64,000 bases of DNA from positions 19,477,501 to 19,541,500 of the forward strand of contig NC_091100.1 of assembly GCF_024713975.1 (NCBI RefSeq). The letters run 5' to 3'. The translations under genes were made by a program, and so were the position numbers. The stretch's first letter is position 1. Each line of letters begins with the position of its first letter. Source of the stretch: Paralichthys olivaceus. Lineage: Eukaryota > Chordata > Actinopteri > Pleuronectiformes > Paralichthyidae. Positions 38,721-51,344 of the stretch are shown here, in pieces. The notes under the pieces are model-generated. The model had not been told where the DNA came from and searched no databases. It saw only the letters and a list, made by a program, of their open reading frames with translations.

Positions 38721-39033
38721 CGACAGTGCTGACGTCGTCTGACGCACGGTGGGGTTTTTTTGTGAATTAAGTTTTACATTTTTATAAAAAAATCCTTGAT
38801 GTGCACAAAGAGTCTCTCAGATCATTGTCATTAATACATTTACTGGAGATATTTCTCTCTCTCTGACTCCAGAGCTGCTGATCTGACACCACTCATCTAT
38901 TATGAGTAGTAGTAGTATTGGTAGTAGCAGTGTTAGTATAATTACTATCAACAGGTGCTACATCATTAATAAAATCATTACATCTATAAATATCGTTGTA
39001 TTTTTTTCGTTATAAAATCCAGTCTGATAGAGC

Positions 39034-39325
39034 TTAAAGGGATAGTTCACTGAAAAATGAGTGAAGTGTTTGAGTCCACAAAACAATTTAGGAGTCTCAG
39101 GGTTAAACAGCGTTGCAGTCAAATCAAATATAATTGAAGTAACTGGCGACCACATCTTCAAATGTATAAAAACATAACATGCCTCTATATTGCCTGTGGT
39201 GTTATTCAAGTTTCTGTAGGCCCAGATATTTAAATTCAACTCAAAACAACTCAATATTTGCTGTTATCTTCCTCTGAGTTACTGCTGCAGCTATCTCAAG
39301 TTCTCGCGAGAACTGCAGCAGTAAC
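39034..39325 (+). repeat. Dispersed repeat with TCTCGCGAGA motif
   Basis: The segment opens with TTAAAGGGATAGTTCACTGA, continues with AGTGTTTGAGTCCACAAAAC, and ends in a 13-bp inverted pair (39278-39290 and 39313-39325). Between these arms lies TTCTCGCGAGAA at 39301-39312. I recall the same opening and order from a widespread percomorph repeat. It lies between the smap1 promoter and the 3' end of cenpk. Confidence 0.6.
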
Positions 39326-39439
39326 AAACTCCTCTTTCCCCCATTTTCCTCCGCTCACCCAAACCGGTCGAGTCAGATGACCGCCCACACTGAGTCTGGT
39401 TCTAGAGGAGGAACTGTTGTGTTTCTCTGTTGTATTGTA

Positions 39440-39515
39440 AGGTCTCGACTTGAGCGCTTTGAAATAATGTATGTTATGATATGGTGCTTTACAAATAACA
39501 CTGAATTGAATTTCT
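39440..39515 (+). repeat. Tail of an old dispersed repeat
   Basis: TTGAGCGCTTTGAAATAATG followed by GCTTTACAAATAACACTGAA and TTGAAT resembles the 3' tail of a fish retroposon. A better copy is at 43110-43195 (AAGTGCCTTGAGATAATG, then CAAATAAAATTGAA). Confidence 0.45.
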
Positions 39516-39771
39516 ACTGGTTGCTCATATTAATGAGAAGATAATCATTGTTAGTTTTTCCTATGGATGCAATTTAACATCACATCAGCTGCAGCTCCAA
39601 AGTTTATTGAATATGAACAAGAAAATAGAAACAACCTAATAATTAACATGTACGTATATACAGGTTTATCTCTAGGCCTCAAACGTTTTGTACACTTTCA
39701 ATAAAATTGAATAAAATAAGAATTTCAAAGACACTGATAAACACTAACATACTGTACATTGTTTATTACCG

Positions 39772-39777
39772 ATTGGC
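39772..39777 (-). terminator. cenpk: Candidate polyadenylation signal of cenpk
   Basis: AATAAA on the minus strand about 285 bases after the cenpk stop. A second candidate lies at about 39603-39608. Confidence 0.5.
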
Positions 39778-40059
39778 AAATGAACAAAGCTCCATGGTTA
39801 TTTTGTACATACAAACGGGATCTTAACATAAAACCTACTTGTAAAAAGACTGAAAGGGCAATTCATTTCTTTTTGAAATGCACTCTACAACATACCTTCA
39901 CAGACAGTAAATTAGTCTTGTTGCTTTACGGCAGTTTGCCTCCTTATCAGCTTTCTCACACACACACACGCACGCACGCACACACACACACACCAGCAGC
40001 AGCACTGTACAGGCAGACTAGAATTAGAAACACTGATATACAAGTGATACACCACTGCC

Positions 40060-42312
40060 CTAAAAGAAGGTCTCCAGGCGGATCTTGAAGTGATTCTCCT
40101 GGTGCCTCACCGCAATCCCATAGCGGAGAAGCATCTCTATGTAGGGTGGCCAGAATGTGTCGTCTATCGTCACATAGGTGTCGTGTGGTGTGCTCAGGAC
40201 CTTGTTCATGAGCACCTTCAGGGGAACAGGAGATAGACTGGGGTTAAACAAATCTGCAGTCAAAGTGCACGATGTTACTTATGTTAACTAATTTAGTGAA
40301 ACAGAACACACTGGACAGAGACAGACAAGAGAAGGAGAGAGATGACAATAGATGATATACACACATTCATTACTAGATCATTCTGAAGCAAAATATGTGT
40401 CTGTAAACCTGTAATCCAGAGAGGCAGAACAGGGATGATAGGAGTGAGAGTATGACTGTATATCTCTATTGGAAATATAAACAACGAAAGTATAGGCATG
40501 GTGTTTATTATTGACATTACCGCACCATTCAACAGCTACCACAGGTGGGAGCTTCTGCATCACTACATACTTGTATTTTAGAACTGTTGTGAAAAATAAA
40601 AATACTAATACAGTAATAAAATTGAAACTATCTGCACAACTGGGGGAACCATCAGTAGCCTTCAGTTGTCATAAACACTGAAAAATTGTTTAGTTCATCC
40701 AATTTGGACGACTGTAAGGACCATGCCGGCCGCTCCTGATGTAAATATAAAGTATATAAATATAAAGGGGCCATTCTTGGGTAAAGAAAACCACAATTTG
40801 TATAATTTACACACTCGTGTAATTAGTTGTGATTAGTTGTTCGAATCTCTCTTCAGAATAAAACTTACTGACAGGCAGGAAACATCTGTTTGGATTAACA
40901 AAGCTTAATATTAGATGGTTTTACAAAAACTCAACTTAATGCTTATTATGTGGTGCACGCAAACTGACCTCCAGGATTTCACTAAGTGAAATCAAGTTTT
41001 CATTGATCCCCAGTTCAACGTTCTGAAAATGAAAACAAACAATGGTAAGCAGCACAGGAGCAGTAACAGCACAGATATTTACATGTAAATGGTCAGTCAG
41101 ACATGACAACACAATGCAGGTCACTGCACCTTCTTCTTCCTGTTTGTAGTGGATTCAATCTGAGGGGGAGGAACATGCTTCTCCAGGACGTCCCCCAGAG
41201 ACTCCATCAACCTCTCCTGGTACACCTTCATTTTCTGGATTTTTGCCTTGGTGTCCTGCAGTACACTGTGGAATGCATGTTTCAATTATTTTTAACAGAA
41301 TGTTTTCCTCTTTCCACATTTCTACTGCTCTTCACATGCTGTGCCGCCTCTGCAGGAGATGCACCTCATAACGTGGAGTCCTCTGGTTCAGTGTGACTTA
41401 ACCACCCTGCTCACCTCTGCTCTGATAATTTCTCCTTGTCCATTTGAAGTCGTTCAACGTGGTCATTGGCTGCTAATAGCACCTGTTTCTTCTCCTCCAA
41501 CCACTTCAGTTCACTAAGAAACACAAACATTAAATGTTCATAGAAATATACAGAGCAAAACAAGAGAAAAATCTGAAAAATCACAACTGAAAAGCATTTA
41601 CGTGATCTGTGAGCCCGTTCAGACCAGATATTAACATCTGTCCTGAGTGATCTGATCACAAGTGGCCAACTCTACAGGTCTGAAAACACCCAAATGCATC
41701 CTCAATGTGGCTTGAAATCCAATCACCCAGACCACATTAGGAGGTGATCTGGGACACATGTGGTCACATTCTTTTCACTGTGGGAACGCAAATCCATCCT
41801 GGGCCACATACTACTCTGCTGACGTCCACAAACAAAAGTGTTGTTACTCTTACCCATACATTTATTTGTTTGTGGCTACAATATCAATCACTGATTTATT
41901 TTTTTATCTCAAATGAGTAAAATCCTTCTTTCATAGCAGGGCAGCTGATTGATTCACTGAGCTCCTTTTACACGCTCTCTTTCTCGCTCTTGCCAACACA
42001 CACAAACACTGTGAACTCTTTAACTCAGACATGCTAAAAACCTAATTTGGTTTTTGTGTACACAAATTACATTTGTGATTATTTGCATATAGAGCAGGGA
42101 AGAGAGACCTCTCGGGATAGATGTAAATACCAGGTATGAACAGGATTAGATGACAGGACCTGAAGCTATGGAAAGCCTGCAGTGTAACTAAAATATTACG
42201 TACAGTTCTTTGGTGTCTCTCAGTTTGTCTCTCTTTGCTTCATAGCAGGAAGCAACCATCTCAAGTTCTGAACACAGCTTAAGCATCTGTGAAAAAAATA
42301 CAGTGAGAAAAG

Positions 42313-42384
<72 letters not shown>

Positions 42385-44093
42385 TATTTTAGTGAGACAT
42401 ATTCTTAAATGCTGCAGTTTATACATAAACATACCTCCTCTTTTCCAGCTTGAAGTAAAACCTCTGAATTTGCTGCCAGCACTAAACAACGCAAAATAAG
42501 TTAAAACATTATACATATGTACATTTTGTCATATTACACATTTGATGTAGCATCTTTAACAGGAGATTTTAAATAGGAGATGATATGGACCCAACAGCTG
42601 AACTAAACGATTGAGCGATTAAACAGTGATTCACCAGTTTAACTGGCATAAAACCCTGTCAGTGATTTGTGGAAAATAATTCTTCAGTTGTAAACACTTA
42701 TGATACAACATGTTTACATCACAGCGTTCATGAAGGACTTACATTTAGGCTCCACTGCCAGCCACTTCTTCAGTTCAGCTTCTGTTGCAATCAGTCGATT
42801 AACTGACTAATGCAGATGAATATTCACATGTTAAAAAAACAGACAAACACAAAACCTTTACAGGTGATTAAATATCAAATTCTTTACATGTATTATTTTA
42901 TATTTTAAGACTGAAAAACACATTTTCAGACACCAATGTGCTTATTCATTCTGTTGAAAGTTATTTTGTTTTATTACTATTACTATTTGATAATTACTAA
43001 CTGCAACAGCTAAAATGAGGTCATAGAGACACATCATTCAGACCTGGTATAAATATCCATCCTGAGTGATCTGATCACAAGTGGAGAGCTCTATTACTGG
43101 ACTTTTTAGGTCTCGACCTTCTATGTAAAGTGCCTTGAGATAATGTATATAATTTGGCTTTGTGCAAATAAAATTGAATACAATTGAATTGAAAGTGTGA
43201 ACATATGAACGCATTTGAAATGCAATTTCTGTGTGAAACTAACAAAACCAATTTAAATTGAAGTGTGTGAATGTTCATCCATGTGTGTGTGTATGCAGTG
43301 CACTACTACTATTACAAGTACTACCACTGAGTCACAATGAGCATCTCGGCTGGTGTGATGTCATCCAAAATGCTCTTTAATTAATCATGCAACAAATTAT
43401 TTTAATAAGCAGAAATGTCTAATACTTCCAGTTCCAGCTTATTTTCAAAGATGACACTAAATGCCATTGCCCTTTGGAAAAAAATAATACAATCAAATAC
43501 TTCTCCTAGGACTCTGGCAGACTCAGAATCAGCTTCATTTGTCATATATGAGTACACATAATAGGAATTTGACTCTGGTGTAGTTGCACTCAGTGTACTT
43601 ACACAAATAAACAATTAACAGCAGACTACCAGAAACTTGCAAAATGACCACTATGTCCAACAGTGGTGCAAGGGGAAACAAAATGTGCAAGGGTGGACAA
43701 GTAACATTTAACCCCTATCTGCCAATTTAGGGATCAAAAATTTAATTGTGACGATTTTAGCAAGCTTATATGTTTTCTTAACAGGGGAGTGACATCAGGA
43801 TGGTGCTGCGGAGAAGCATTAATGATGTTAATACATGAACATGTAAAGTCTGCTCACCTGCTCCTGTGGGTTCTCACAGGAATCTGGTTCAGACAGTATG
43901 ATCTCATTCTGAAGCTGAGGAACAGAGACACAGTTGGTCACAGTGAAGGGTGTGTGTGTGTGTGTGTGTGTGTTTAGGTTAAAGCTTCTTACCTTCTCCA
44001 GCTGAGAGAACTGTTCCTCACACAGCTCCAGCAGCTCAGCCTGAGCAGCCTCTGACAGCTCTGCTGCCTGTTCAGCTGCCCTCACCTCAGCCT

Positions 44094-44164
<71 letters not shown>

Positions 44165-44403
44165 AAGTCAACAAGCAGATAAGGTACGTGTGGTTGTATC
44201 ACAATATCTAAGTCACAGGAAAAGATGGCGCTGTGTGTGTTAGGTCTTGGCTGTCCGCAGTTCACGCTGCAGAATTGAAAATGTGTGAGTTTACGTTAAC
44301 GGAGCAAATATTGTCATCAATGAATAAGAACATATCTCACTCTACGTTACTGTGTCGTTGTGAGATTCACAGCACGGTGTCAAAGCTCGTGTTTTCTTAC
44401 CAT
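40060..44403 (-). CDS. cenpk: Centromere protein K (inner kinetochore)
   Basis: Ten minus-strand exons join in frame: 44401-44403 (the ATG only), 43993-44091, 43858-43914, 42743-42806, 42435-42481, 42204-42286, 41415-41513, 41130-41265, 40969-41022 and 40060-40215. They encode 265 residues, against 269 in human CENPK. LLELCEEQFSQLEKLQNEI near the start corresponds to the human segment around ECEEMWKDMEE. A long coiled-coil middle follows, then EKHVPPPQ, a KKK patch and the diagnostic C-terminus DDTFWPPYIEMLLRYGIAVR with RLETFF at the end. CENP-K belongs to the CENP-H/I/K/M group of the constitutive centromere-associated network and works in the nucleus at centromeres. The first two exons are inferred: ATG followed directly by GTAAGA at 44400, joining a GAG|GCT acceptor just behind a TG repeat. 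All other junctions are clear-cut. Confidence 0.93.
40648..40850 (+). mobile_element. Small inverted-repeat transposon, copy C (truncated)
   Basis: TAGCCTTCAGTTGTCATAAA, TTTAGTTCATCCAATTTGGA and GTAAATATAAAGTATATAAA match the interior of copies A and B. Neither terminal repeat is present. It lies in the last intron of cenpk. Confidence 0.6.
41610..41815 (+). repeat. Dispersed repeat in cenpk intron 6 (copy 1)
   Basis: Contains GTTCAGACCAGATATTAACA, CCTGAGTGATCTGATCACAA and GGGACACATGTGGTCACATT. The first two blocks recur at 43030-43096 in the same orientation within another cenpk intron. Confidence 0.6.
42315..42382. repeat. AT microsatellite in cenpk intron 5
   Basis: 34 uninterrupted AT units, beginning about 28 bases upstream of exon 6 on the minus strand. 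Confidence 0.95.
43030..43195 (+). repeat. Two joined repeat fragments in cenpk intron 3
   Basis: First part: ATTCAGACCTGGTATAAATA and CCTGAGTGATCTGATCACAA, as at 41610-41815. Second part: AAGTGCCTTGAGATAATGTA then CAAATAAAATTGAATACAAT, the kind of tail seen in fish retroposons. Confidence 0.5.
44095..44162. repeat. CA/TG microsatellite at the cenpk exon 2 acceptor
   Basis: 34 uninterrupted CA units on the plus strand, so TG units in the cenpk transcript. The repeat ends two bases before the acceptor AG of exon 2. Confidence 0.97.
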
Positions 44404-44454
44404 AGAGTGTCAAATGTTCGTCTGTGAGCGGAAAACAACAACAGCCGCCTTCTG

Positions 44455-44484
44455 TTCAAAATACCGCCAACTTTGATGACGTCA
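44455..44484 (-). promoter_or_regulatory. cenpk: cenpk promoter: CHR/CDE-like pair and CRE
   Basis: On the minus strand TGACGTCA (44477-44484), a palindromic CRE, is followed by GGCGG (44464-44468) and, three bases on, TTTGAA (44455-44460). TTTGAA behind GGCGG is the shape of the CDE/CHR element through which DREAM/MuvB complexes restrict late cell-cycle genes; the usual spacing is four bases. The pair lies about 50 bases before the ATG. Binding is inferred. Confidence 0.55.
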
Positions 44485-45945
44485 CGTCCGCGACAGCTTG
44501 CGGAGCTGATGCTGCGCAGCACCGCGCAACTGCAGAGAGGGATGTCTACAAGTGTGCTTTGAACTGTTTAGGTGCGCAACTTTTTCAATTGAAATATGCA
44601 CAGAATCCATAGAAACAGCTCACAGACATCACACATGTGCAGCTGAGACAATATATTAGTTGTATTAGATATTTAGACAAATACAACAGAGGATCTATCA
44701 CATACAAAAAGGGTTCAGGTGGTTTTACACCAATAAAATAACACTTGTGATTACAAACCTCCTCACACTCGACCTCCAAAGGTGGGGGCTTAATCAAAAT
44801 ACAAATAATTGTCCTTAGAAAACCTATTTGCTTTACAGCTGTGCATCTCAAAATAATTTAAAATTATTCATAAACTCTTCAAAAGAGCTCTTTGGATCTT
44901 CTCCATTTTATATAATATGATGATGTTGAATCATGTTAACTAGTATGAGTTTAGATGATCCAAATAGAAAAGAATATTGGAAATGTTAGAGGTCAGATTG
45001 CAGTTTACTTTAAGTGACAATTTAGGATATAGAGCCAAAATTTGTTTGAAACAATACATGAAATAACCAGGGCTCTAATGTTTTGTCTCAATACAAGGCA
45101 CAAGGGTCCACCTCAGAATTAAACCGTTTTTTAAGAAATTATGCCGCCGGGTATACCTTGTGAATTATTTTAAAGTGGGGGTCCTCCACCTTTGGGGAAG
45201 GTGTAGGTCTGAAACCATGACTCTGCCACGTTAGGTTTCCATGCTGTTTTCTGGGTAAATGGGTAAATCAGTGTAAAATAATTGGTTCTGTCAGTTGTCT
45301 GTAAATACATAAATGGCAAACACAAACAACGTAAACATGCCTTTATCCCCAATACATATGACAGCTACTGTCACTGGTCACTTGAAGTTTAAACCACAGA
45401 CATGCATATATATTACAAGATAAATATATTCAATGTATTTATCCATAAGGAACTTCATTAAAGCATCAGTGCATACCTTTCACATATAATGCAACCAACA
45501 GTTGATAAATGTAACTGTAAGAAAAAGACAATAAATAGTGTTAAAATAAAGTGTCAAAATAATAGATCAGCCATTAATGAGTCTGATGGATGTTGGCACA
45601 AAGCCTGACATGGCTCTGCTAGTCCTGACTGTGAGTGAGCTGCATCCCTGGCCACAAGATAAGTGATTGTATTGGCTGTGTAATGTGTGTGGTCTGAGGC
45701 TATTCGCTCTGCTTTTATCCTAATACTTTTGCATTTGCAGTAGGTTAATAATCCAATATTACATAGGCTAACCAATCCTGCATTTAACTTAAATAAGTTA
45801 AGTGTTTCTGATGGCATGACTTGAGGGAAAGTTAAAGATCAATACACTGTCATTATTTTATTCAACACTGAGATAGTATACACATAAAGTGATACTTTCA
45901 ATATGCTCAGACTCCCTCATACATTAATCCCAGCAGCCTGTAACA

Positions 45946-46045
<100 letters not shown>

Positions 46046-48558
46046 GGTGTTAGAGTGAGGTCTGGTATTGACTGTGTGCAGGAGGTGTCATTCTGTCTGG
46101 ATGTTCCGGACAGTAGACCTAATGCAGTGCTGCACAGTATGGGTGAAAACTGACTCCAGAGGACAATGATTCTATGATTGTCCTGAAAATGGCATTATTA
46201 GCTCTGATGACATTTCTGCTGTGAGAGAGGGTTTCCTGCTACATTACAGGTTATATAATGGCATAAGAATTGAATTACTGAGAAAATCTAATTTAATTCC
46301 TGATTATTTCATGGATTTTCAGAACAAAAAAAAAGTTTTTGTCTTGAGGAGAAAACAAAACAGACTTAAGAGGCCTTTTTCCTCTTTCATTATTCTATTT
46401 AAACTTCTTTTTGTCTTAACATATACATAAATAGATTTCCTCACATCAAGATACAAAACTTGCACAATGCACCTCATCAGCATGATCCTGATGAAGCAAA
46501 TAAAGTAATTCTTCAAACTAAATATTCAATATTTGCTAGAATATTCAATGTTCAGGTGAAATAACATGATATATTATTCCTTTTATAAGACACACTGAAA
46601 CAAACACACACACACACAAACGCACACGCACATCATGGCAGTGTGCTGGAGTTCACTGTCAGGTAGTCACCAGCAGGTGTCTCTGTTTGCCTCTGCTCTG
46701 ACTGGAGTTTGCAGCTTCAGTCAACACCTGCACCTTCTTGTTCTTCTCCCACTTCTCTCCGGTATTCTTTATTTCATCGTCTCAGTCTGAACACTGACTC
46801 TCTTCTTATATCCAGTGTAATTTAGTCTGACTCCTGATTTAAAGAATCCATCAGATGTGGATGTGCTTCCAGATGACGACCACTTATTTCATTTCATGTT
46901 ATTTTATATTTGAATTCAACTCTTTATTGTTTATTATGTAATTGTTTTGCTCAAATGAAGTTGTCCATCATTTGTATTAACTAAACCTCATCAGGTCATA
47001 GTTAGAACATTTTTCTGTTCTGTTACTGTTACTTGACACCTGCATTTATCCATAATGGTGATTTTATTTTGTTTTTTCACTATGGCGTGTTGCTTTAAAA
47101 TTTTGAATCATTTAGTGAGTCATTAAATAATTCAGTTTAAGATGGAACGGTTTGGACAGTTCATATTGTATCTACTGTGTCTTCAGCAGCCTCTTGTTTG
47201 CCTTGTGACTCCTCACGGTGTGAACTGGAAGCTGTTTCAATGTTTGTTAAACCATTATTTCCTCTACTCTGCTGCCTCTCTGTAATATTTATCATGGCAC
47301 AAACCTAGATCCATGAGATCTGCTGTCTGAGACTGAGGCAGATACACTTCCACAGCAATTATGTGCCATTCTGTCATTTGTTTTGTATAGATTTTTCTGA
47401 CTGAACAGTGCAGAAATGTACAGAATGCATGAGACAATCTGCATCTCTTTCTCTCTGTATTCTCTCTTACACTTGTTTATTTATGAGAAACAGGCTCATA
47501 TGTTTGCTGTTGTCAGTTGTAATCATGTTAATCTATCAATGAATTTGTTCCAACAAAATTAAAGGAGCAATTTAATCCAAATAACCAGACTGTGTCTGAG
47601 TGTTATAATTTGGTGGGCATGCAGCAGCAGATGTAGAGAAAACCATATACATGTTATATTTTTACTGATTTTCCTGGAATATGATTTCAAGCCCCATCCC
47701 AAAAAATAATCACATAGCCTGGATTATTTGAATGATCAATTAGAATTTGATTAATATGCAAATTTACGAACAAACTGTTCCATTTGAGCCTTCAGCGCAG
47801 CCTAATTAATCAACAGTTAAAGGAAATTAATACATACATCAATTCTGTCAGGAACATGCTTAGTTCAATCGCCCGTAAAATTGAAGTTTGAAGTATTAAC
47901 TGGCTCCACAGGAAGGCTATGATTAAAACTCTACAATTCAGCTCTATTTAGATATATAGAGTGATTTAACTGCAGGCAGATATAAAGTCATTTACAGATC
48001 TCCTTTTTATACTTATTCAATAATAATAATGGCAATAATAATAATAATTTGAAATTGAGGGACTGTTTGAGGCCTATGGATATAATTCTTTTTCACATTT
48101 TCTGCAAAGGTTGACCCTATACATTTTTTATAATGTTTAAATACTGTCACTCAATGAGTGTCTCAAGGACCAGTGTCTTAATTTACACTTTGCACCTGAG
48201 ACGTTACCACAAGGTGCAAATAATAAGAGCGAGAGAGGGAGAGAGAGGGAGTATAAAAAGGGGAGGGGAAGAGATGAAAAGAGAGGGCTGTACTATTGTT
48301 TCAGTAGGGACTCATGCATCAAACTTCAATTTTCCGCACGATTGAAGTAGTGATTTTTTCCATCTTGAAGTGAAATACTGAAATACACTTAAGACCTCCA
48401 GATTAATTACCACGAAGTGGTCCCTCAGACTGTAGTATTACTTATCGCTGGGCCCGCCTGACAAGCCCTCATAAAATAAGCAAGTGGAATCCATAAACTT
48501 AGCCTGCCTTAACACTCTCTCCCTTCATAAATATGCTTGATTCAGAATGGGCTGCAGA

Positions 48559-48591
<33 letters not shown>

Positions 48592-48989
48592 AACACACAA
48601 ACACACAAACATACATACAGAGAGAGTGAGAGTTGGAATATCTAATATATGAATGAAAGAGTCACTTTTTTGTGTAGATGTGGCTTCAGACTAAAGGTTT
48701 ACCTCTGATATTTTGCCTAATAAGTGTTTTATAACACACTATTGTCTGAAGGTAAGCAGATACAGGAACAAAGTGTACAATATTTATCACAAATGTAAAT
48801 TTCTACAACACTACATTTTTATATTATTACAGAGGCTGCATTTATGGTGCCCGCATCAGGAGTTAGAGAGGGCAAACACAAATACATTATAAAGGCTTTA
48901 CTGCTTATAAATGCTATGTGAGGGATCCAAGTAAAGTGAGGTTTTTTATTTTAAGTATATATATTTTTCATATTTTTTCAGTTATATCT

Positions 48990-48991
<2 letters not shown>

Positions 48992-49045
<54 letters not shown>
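48992..49045. repeat. AT microsatellite
   Basis: About 27 AT units between lbx1 and cenpk. Confidence 0.95.
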
Positions 49046-49048
<3 letters not shown>

Positions 49049-49539
49049 AGAGAGACTCATTTATAGAATTTACATAGCTTCAGTTATATTATAGGCATTT
49101 AAAGTTTTTCACGTCATCCTTAATGATAGAAAAGTTAAAAAAAACAAAGAGCAAACAGAGTCAAAGAGCTGAGAAGAAGACAGCTCCACTTATCGTTAGT
49201 GTTAACAAAGAGGGTTAAACGGGAGGCTGCCTTTTGAATTCCTCTTCTGGACACTCTCTCTTTCTCACATCACCATGTTTTCAGCTTCATTAAACTCCTT
49301 AAAGACAAAAGGAATAAAGAGGCAGGAGAAGAAGAAAAAAGATGAGGGAAAAAACTAACAAAAGACCTCCCTAACCAGACTTTGGCATAAATGTCACAGT
49401 CCAAACTCTTTATGGCTCCCTACTTAACATTAAAAACACTCTCCACAAAAATCCATTTCTTGTTTAGAAAACGCTCTTGGACAGAAGTCAAACATATTAT
49501 TCCGCCGCTAAAAAGCGGAGGAACACAGGCGGCTCACAA

Positions 49540-50070
49540 AAAAAGGGCACTTTCATTGTAATTCATTGACTTGTTCAAAACGCCAGGCGAAGAAAGGGGG
49601 CTAGACATTAATAGCCGCAGATGCCCTCATGAAGGGAGGGTCTATATGGCCTTTGTTCGCGCCCAGTTAAACTGTTTAAAAGGAGGGTTAACTCAATCCA
49701 TCAAATTGTCTGAAATTGTGAGGAAATTTCAAAAACCATATGGCCTCCAAACGTTTGCGTCCTTTCTGTGCGGTGGGACACACTTGTCTCAGTATTGCTG
49801 CCTGCGGGGGACCGGCCCTGCGCCTTTGTGGCCCGTCCCATCAGGGAACTGCTGCTCATTTGTCCCCACTTTTCATGCTTTACGCACAAAATTACGGCCC
49901 AGTCCCGCAGAACAAAAACAGGGCTCAATAAAGGCCCGGAGAAAACTGGCCCAAAACTTTGTGTTTTTTGTGGCATCCTCCTCTTTTTTTCTCTCTCCCC
50001 CCCCGGCACCAGATTTGTGTTTCTCACATAAATTTTTACCACGAATGGAGAAACACGTCTGAGGGTCAAG
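49540..50070. other. GC-richer, complex stretch downstream of lbx1
   Basis: Unlike its AT-rich surroundings this segment is complex in sequence, has CpGs and is free of simple repeats up to the poly-C near 49998. It carries a 163-codon frame on the plus strand (49571-50062) and a 138-codon frame on the minus strand over the same bases. Neither translation resembles a known family. A conserved non-coding element or a non-coding exon near lbx1 is the likeliest reading. Confidence 0.35.
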
Positions 50071-50889
50071 AAGCCACGATACGCATTTAGGCTGCTGAAA
50101 GGGGATGTGAGATTCAAGCCACAAAATGTTTAGAGCATCATAGTAGAAAAGGACACAAAAGGGACAAAATAGTTGAGCATAATAACTCTAAATGGGCCGA
50201 TTTTCATGGGCTTACACGCCCAGATTTGGCAAAGAGAGCGTGTTACTAAATGATTTTTGTCTCCAATAGATAAAAAAAACTCTAGGCTTTTATATCCATA
50301 ATAAAAACAACTCGGTGTTAATTCAAGAATTACAACATATAATATTATATTCAGAAAAGCCATTTTATTCCCATAGTAGCCTATATACATTACAGTCTGT
50401 GCATTGGTTTTTCAAATAATGTCCTGATTTTAGAAAGGCACTTACAGGTGTACAAAACATAACAAATTTCGGCTATAACTGTAAATCTATTGTATCCAAA
50501 CAATAAATCTGAAAGTAGCCTACAGCTCGTCAAAATCACCGCAGTGTTCTCTGGTGTTGTTCCCTCGCCATCGCTGCAGCAGTTTCCCAGAATAACAACG
50601 CACAAAAAGCATGTGAATGTCCGAGTTTGCCTTTTTTACGTTCAGCATCATCATCATCATGCACTGCAGCATCGGGTACCACTAATATATGAACTGAAGG
50701 CAGGTGATGATGAAGAGGAGGAGGAGGAGCCGGCAGTGACAGAAGTGACTTAATGGCGACTTGGCTCACGGAAAAGACAAAAGCGTTTAAATTAAAAAAA
50801 ATATAATATTATAAAGTCAAAATAAATATATAATGATCACAAATCAAATCATGCATTTACATGCAAAAGTATGGAAAACTGGAGCACTT

Positions 50890-50891
<2 letters not shown>

Positions 50892-50920
<29 letters not shown>

Positions 50921-51036
50921 GTATGCGTGTGTGTCACAGGCCTTTAGAAAAAGCAATGGAACAAGTGTGCGCGTGTAAATCTTTCTGTGTGTGTGTTTGT
51001 GTGTGTGTGTGTGTACGTGTGTGTGTGTGTGTGTGT
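50892..51036. repeat. GT-rich microsatellites in the lbx1 3' region
   Basis: Two GT runs (about 50892-50920 and 50987-51036) separated by unique sequence. On the minus strand they would fall in the 3' UTR of lbx1 if the transcript reaches past 51 kb. Confidence 0.85.
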
Positions 51037-51344
51037 TGGCCTGCAGTGTAAAAAAATAATAAGTTACTCATGTTCATGTTCGACCATATTGCTCTGATTG
51101 CATGGAGTAACAGTTCGCGTATGGATACACTGTAAAATACCACTGCATATTTCTGGTTCAGTGTTCATGCTTCACTATGAATAGGTCTATCTGTGCCGAT
51201 ATAAAAGTCATTACATTTTGGTACATGTTCTGAGATATGGTATACAATATAAGCAGTAAGTTACAAGTCCTCGGTGGGATTTTCTTTTTTCTCTTTATCG
51301 TCTCTCTGTGTTTGTTCTCGCCTCCTCGGCCCCACGCTGCGCCA

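Noticed and set aside
49571-50062. 163-codon plus-strand frame as a new gene
   Set aside because: No domain, no splice partner and an equally open opposite strand. Kept only as a possible regulatory or non-coding block.
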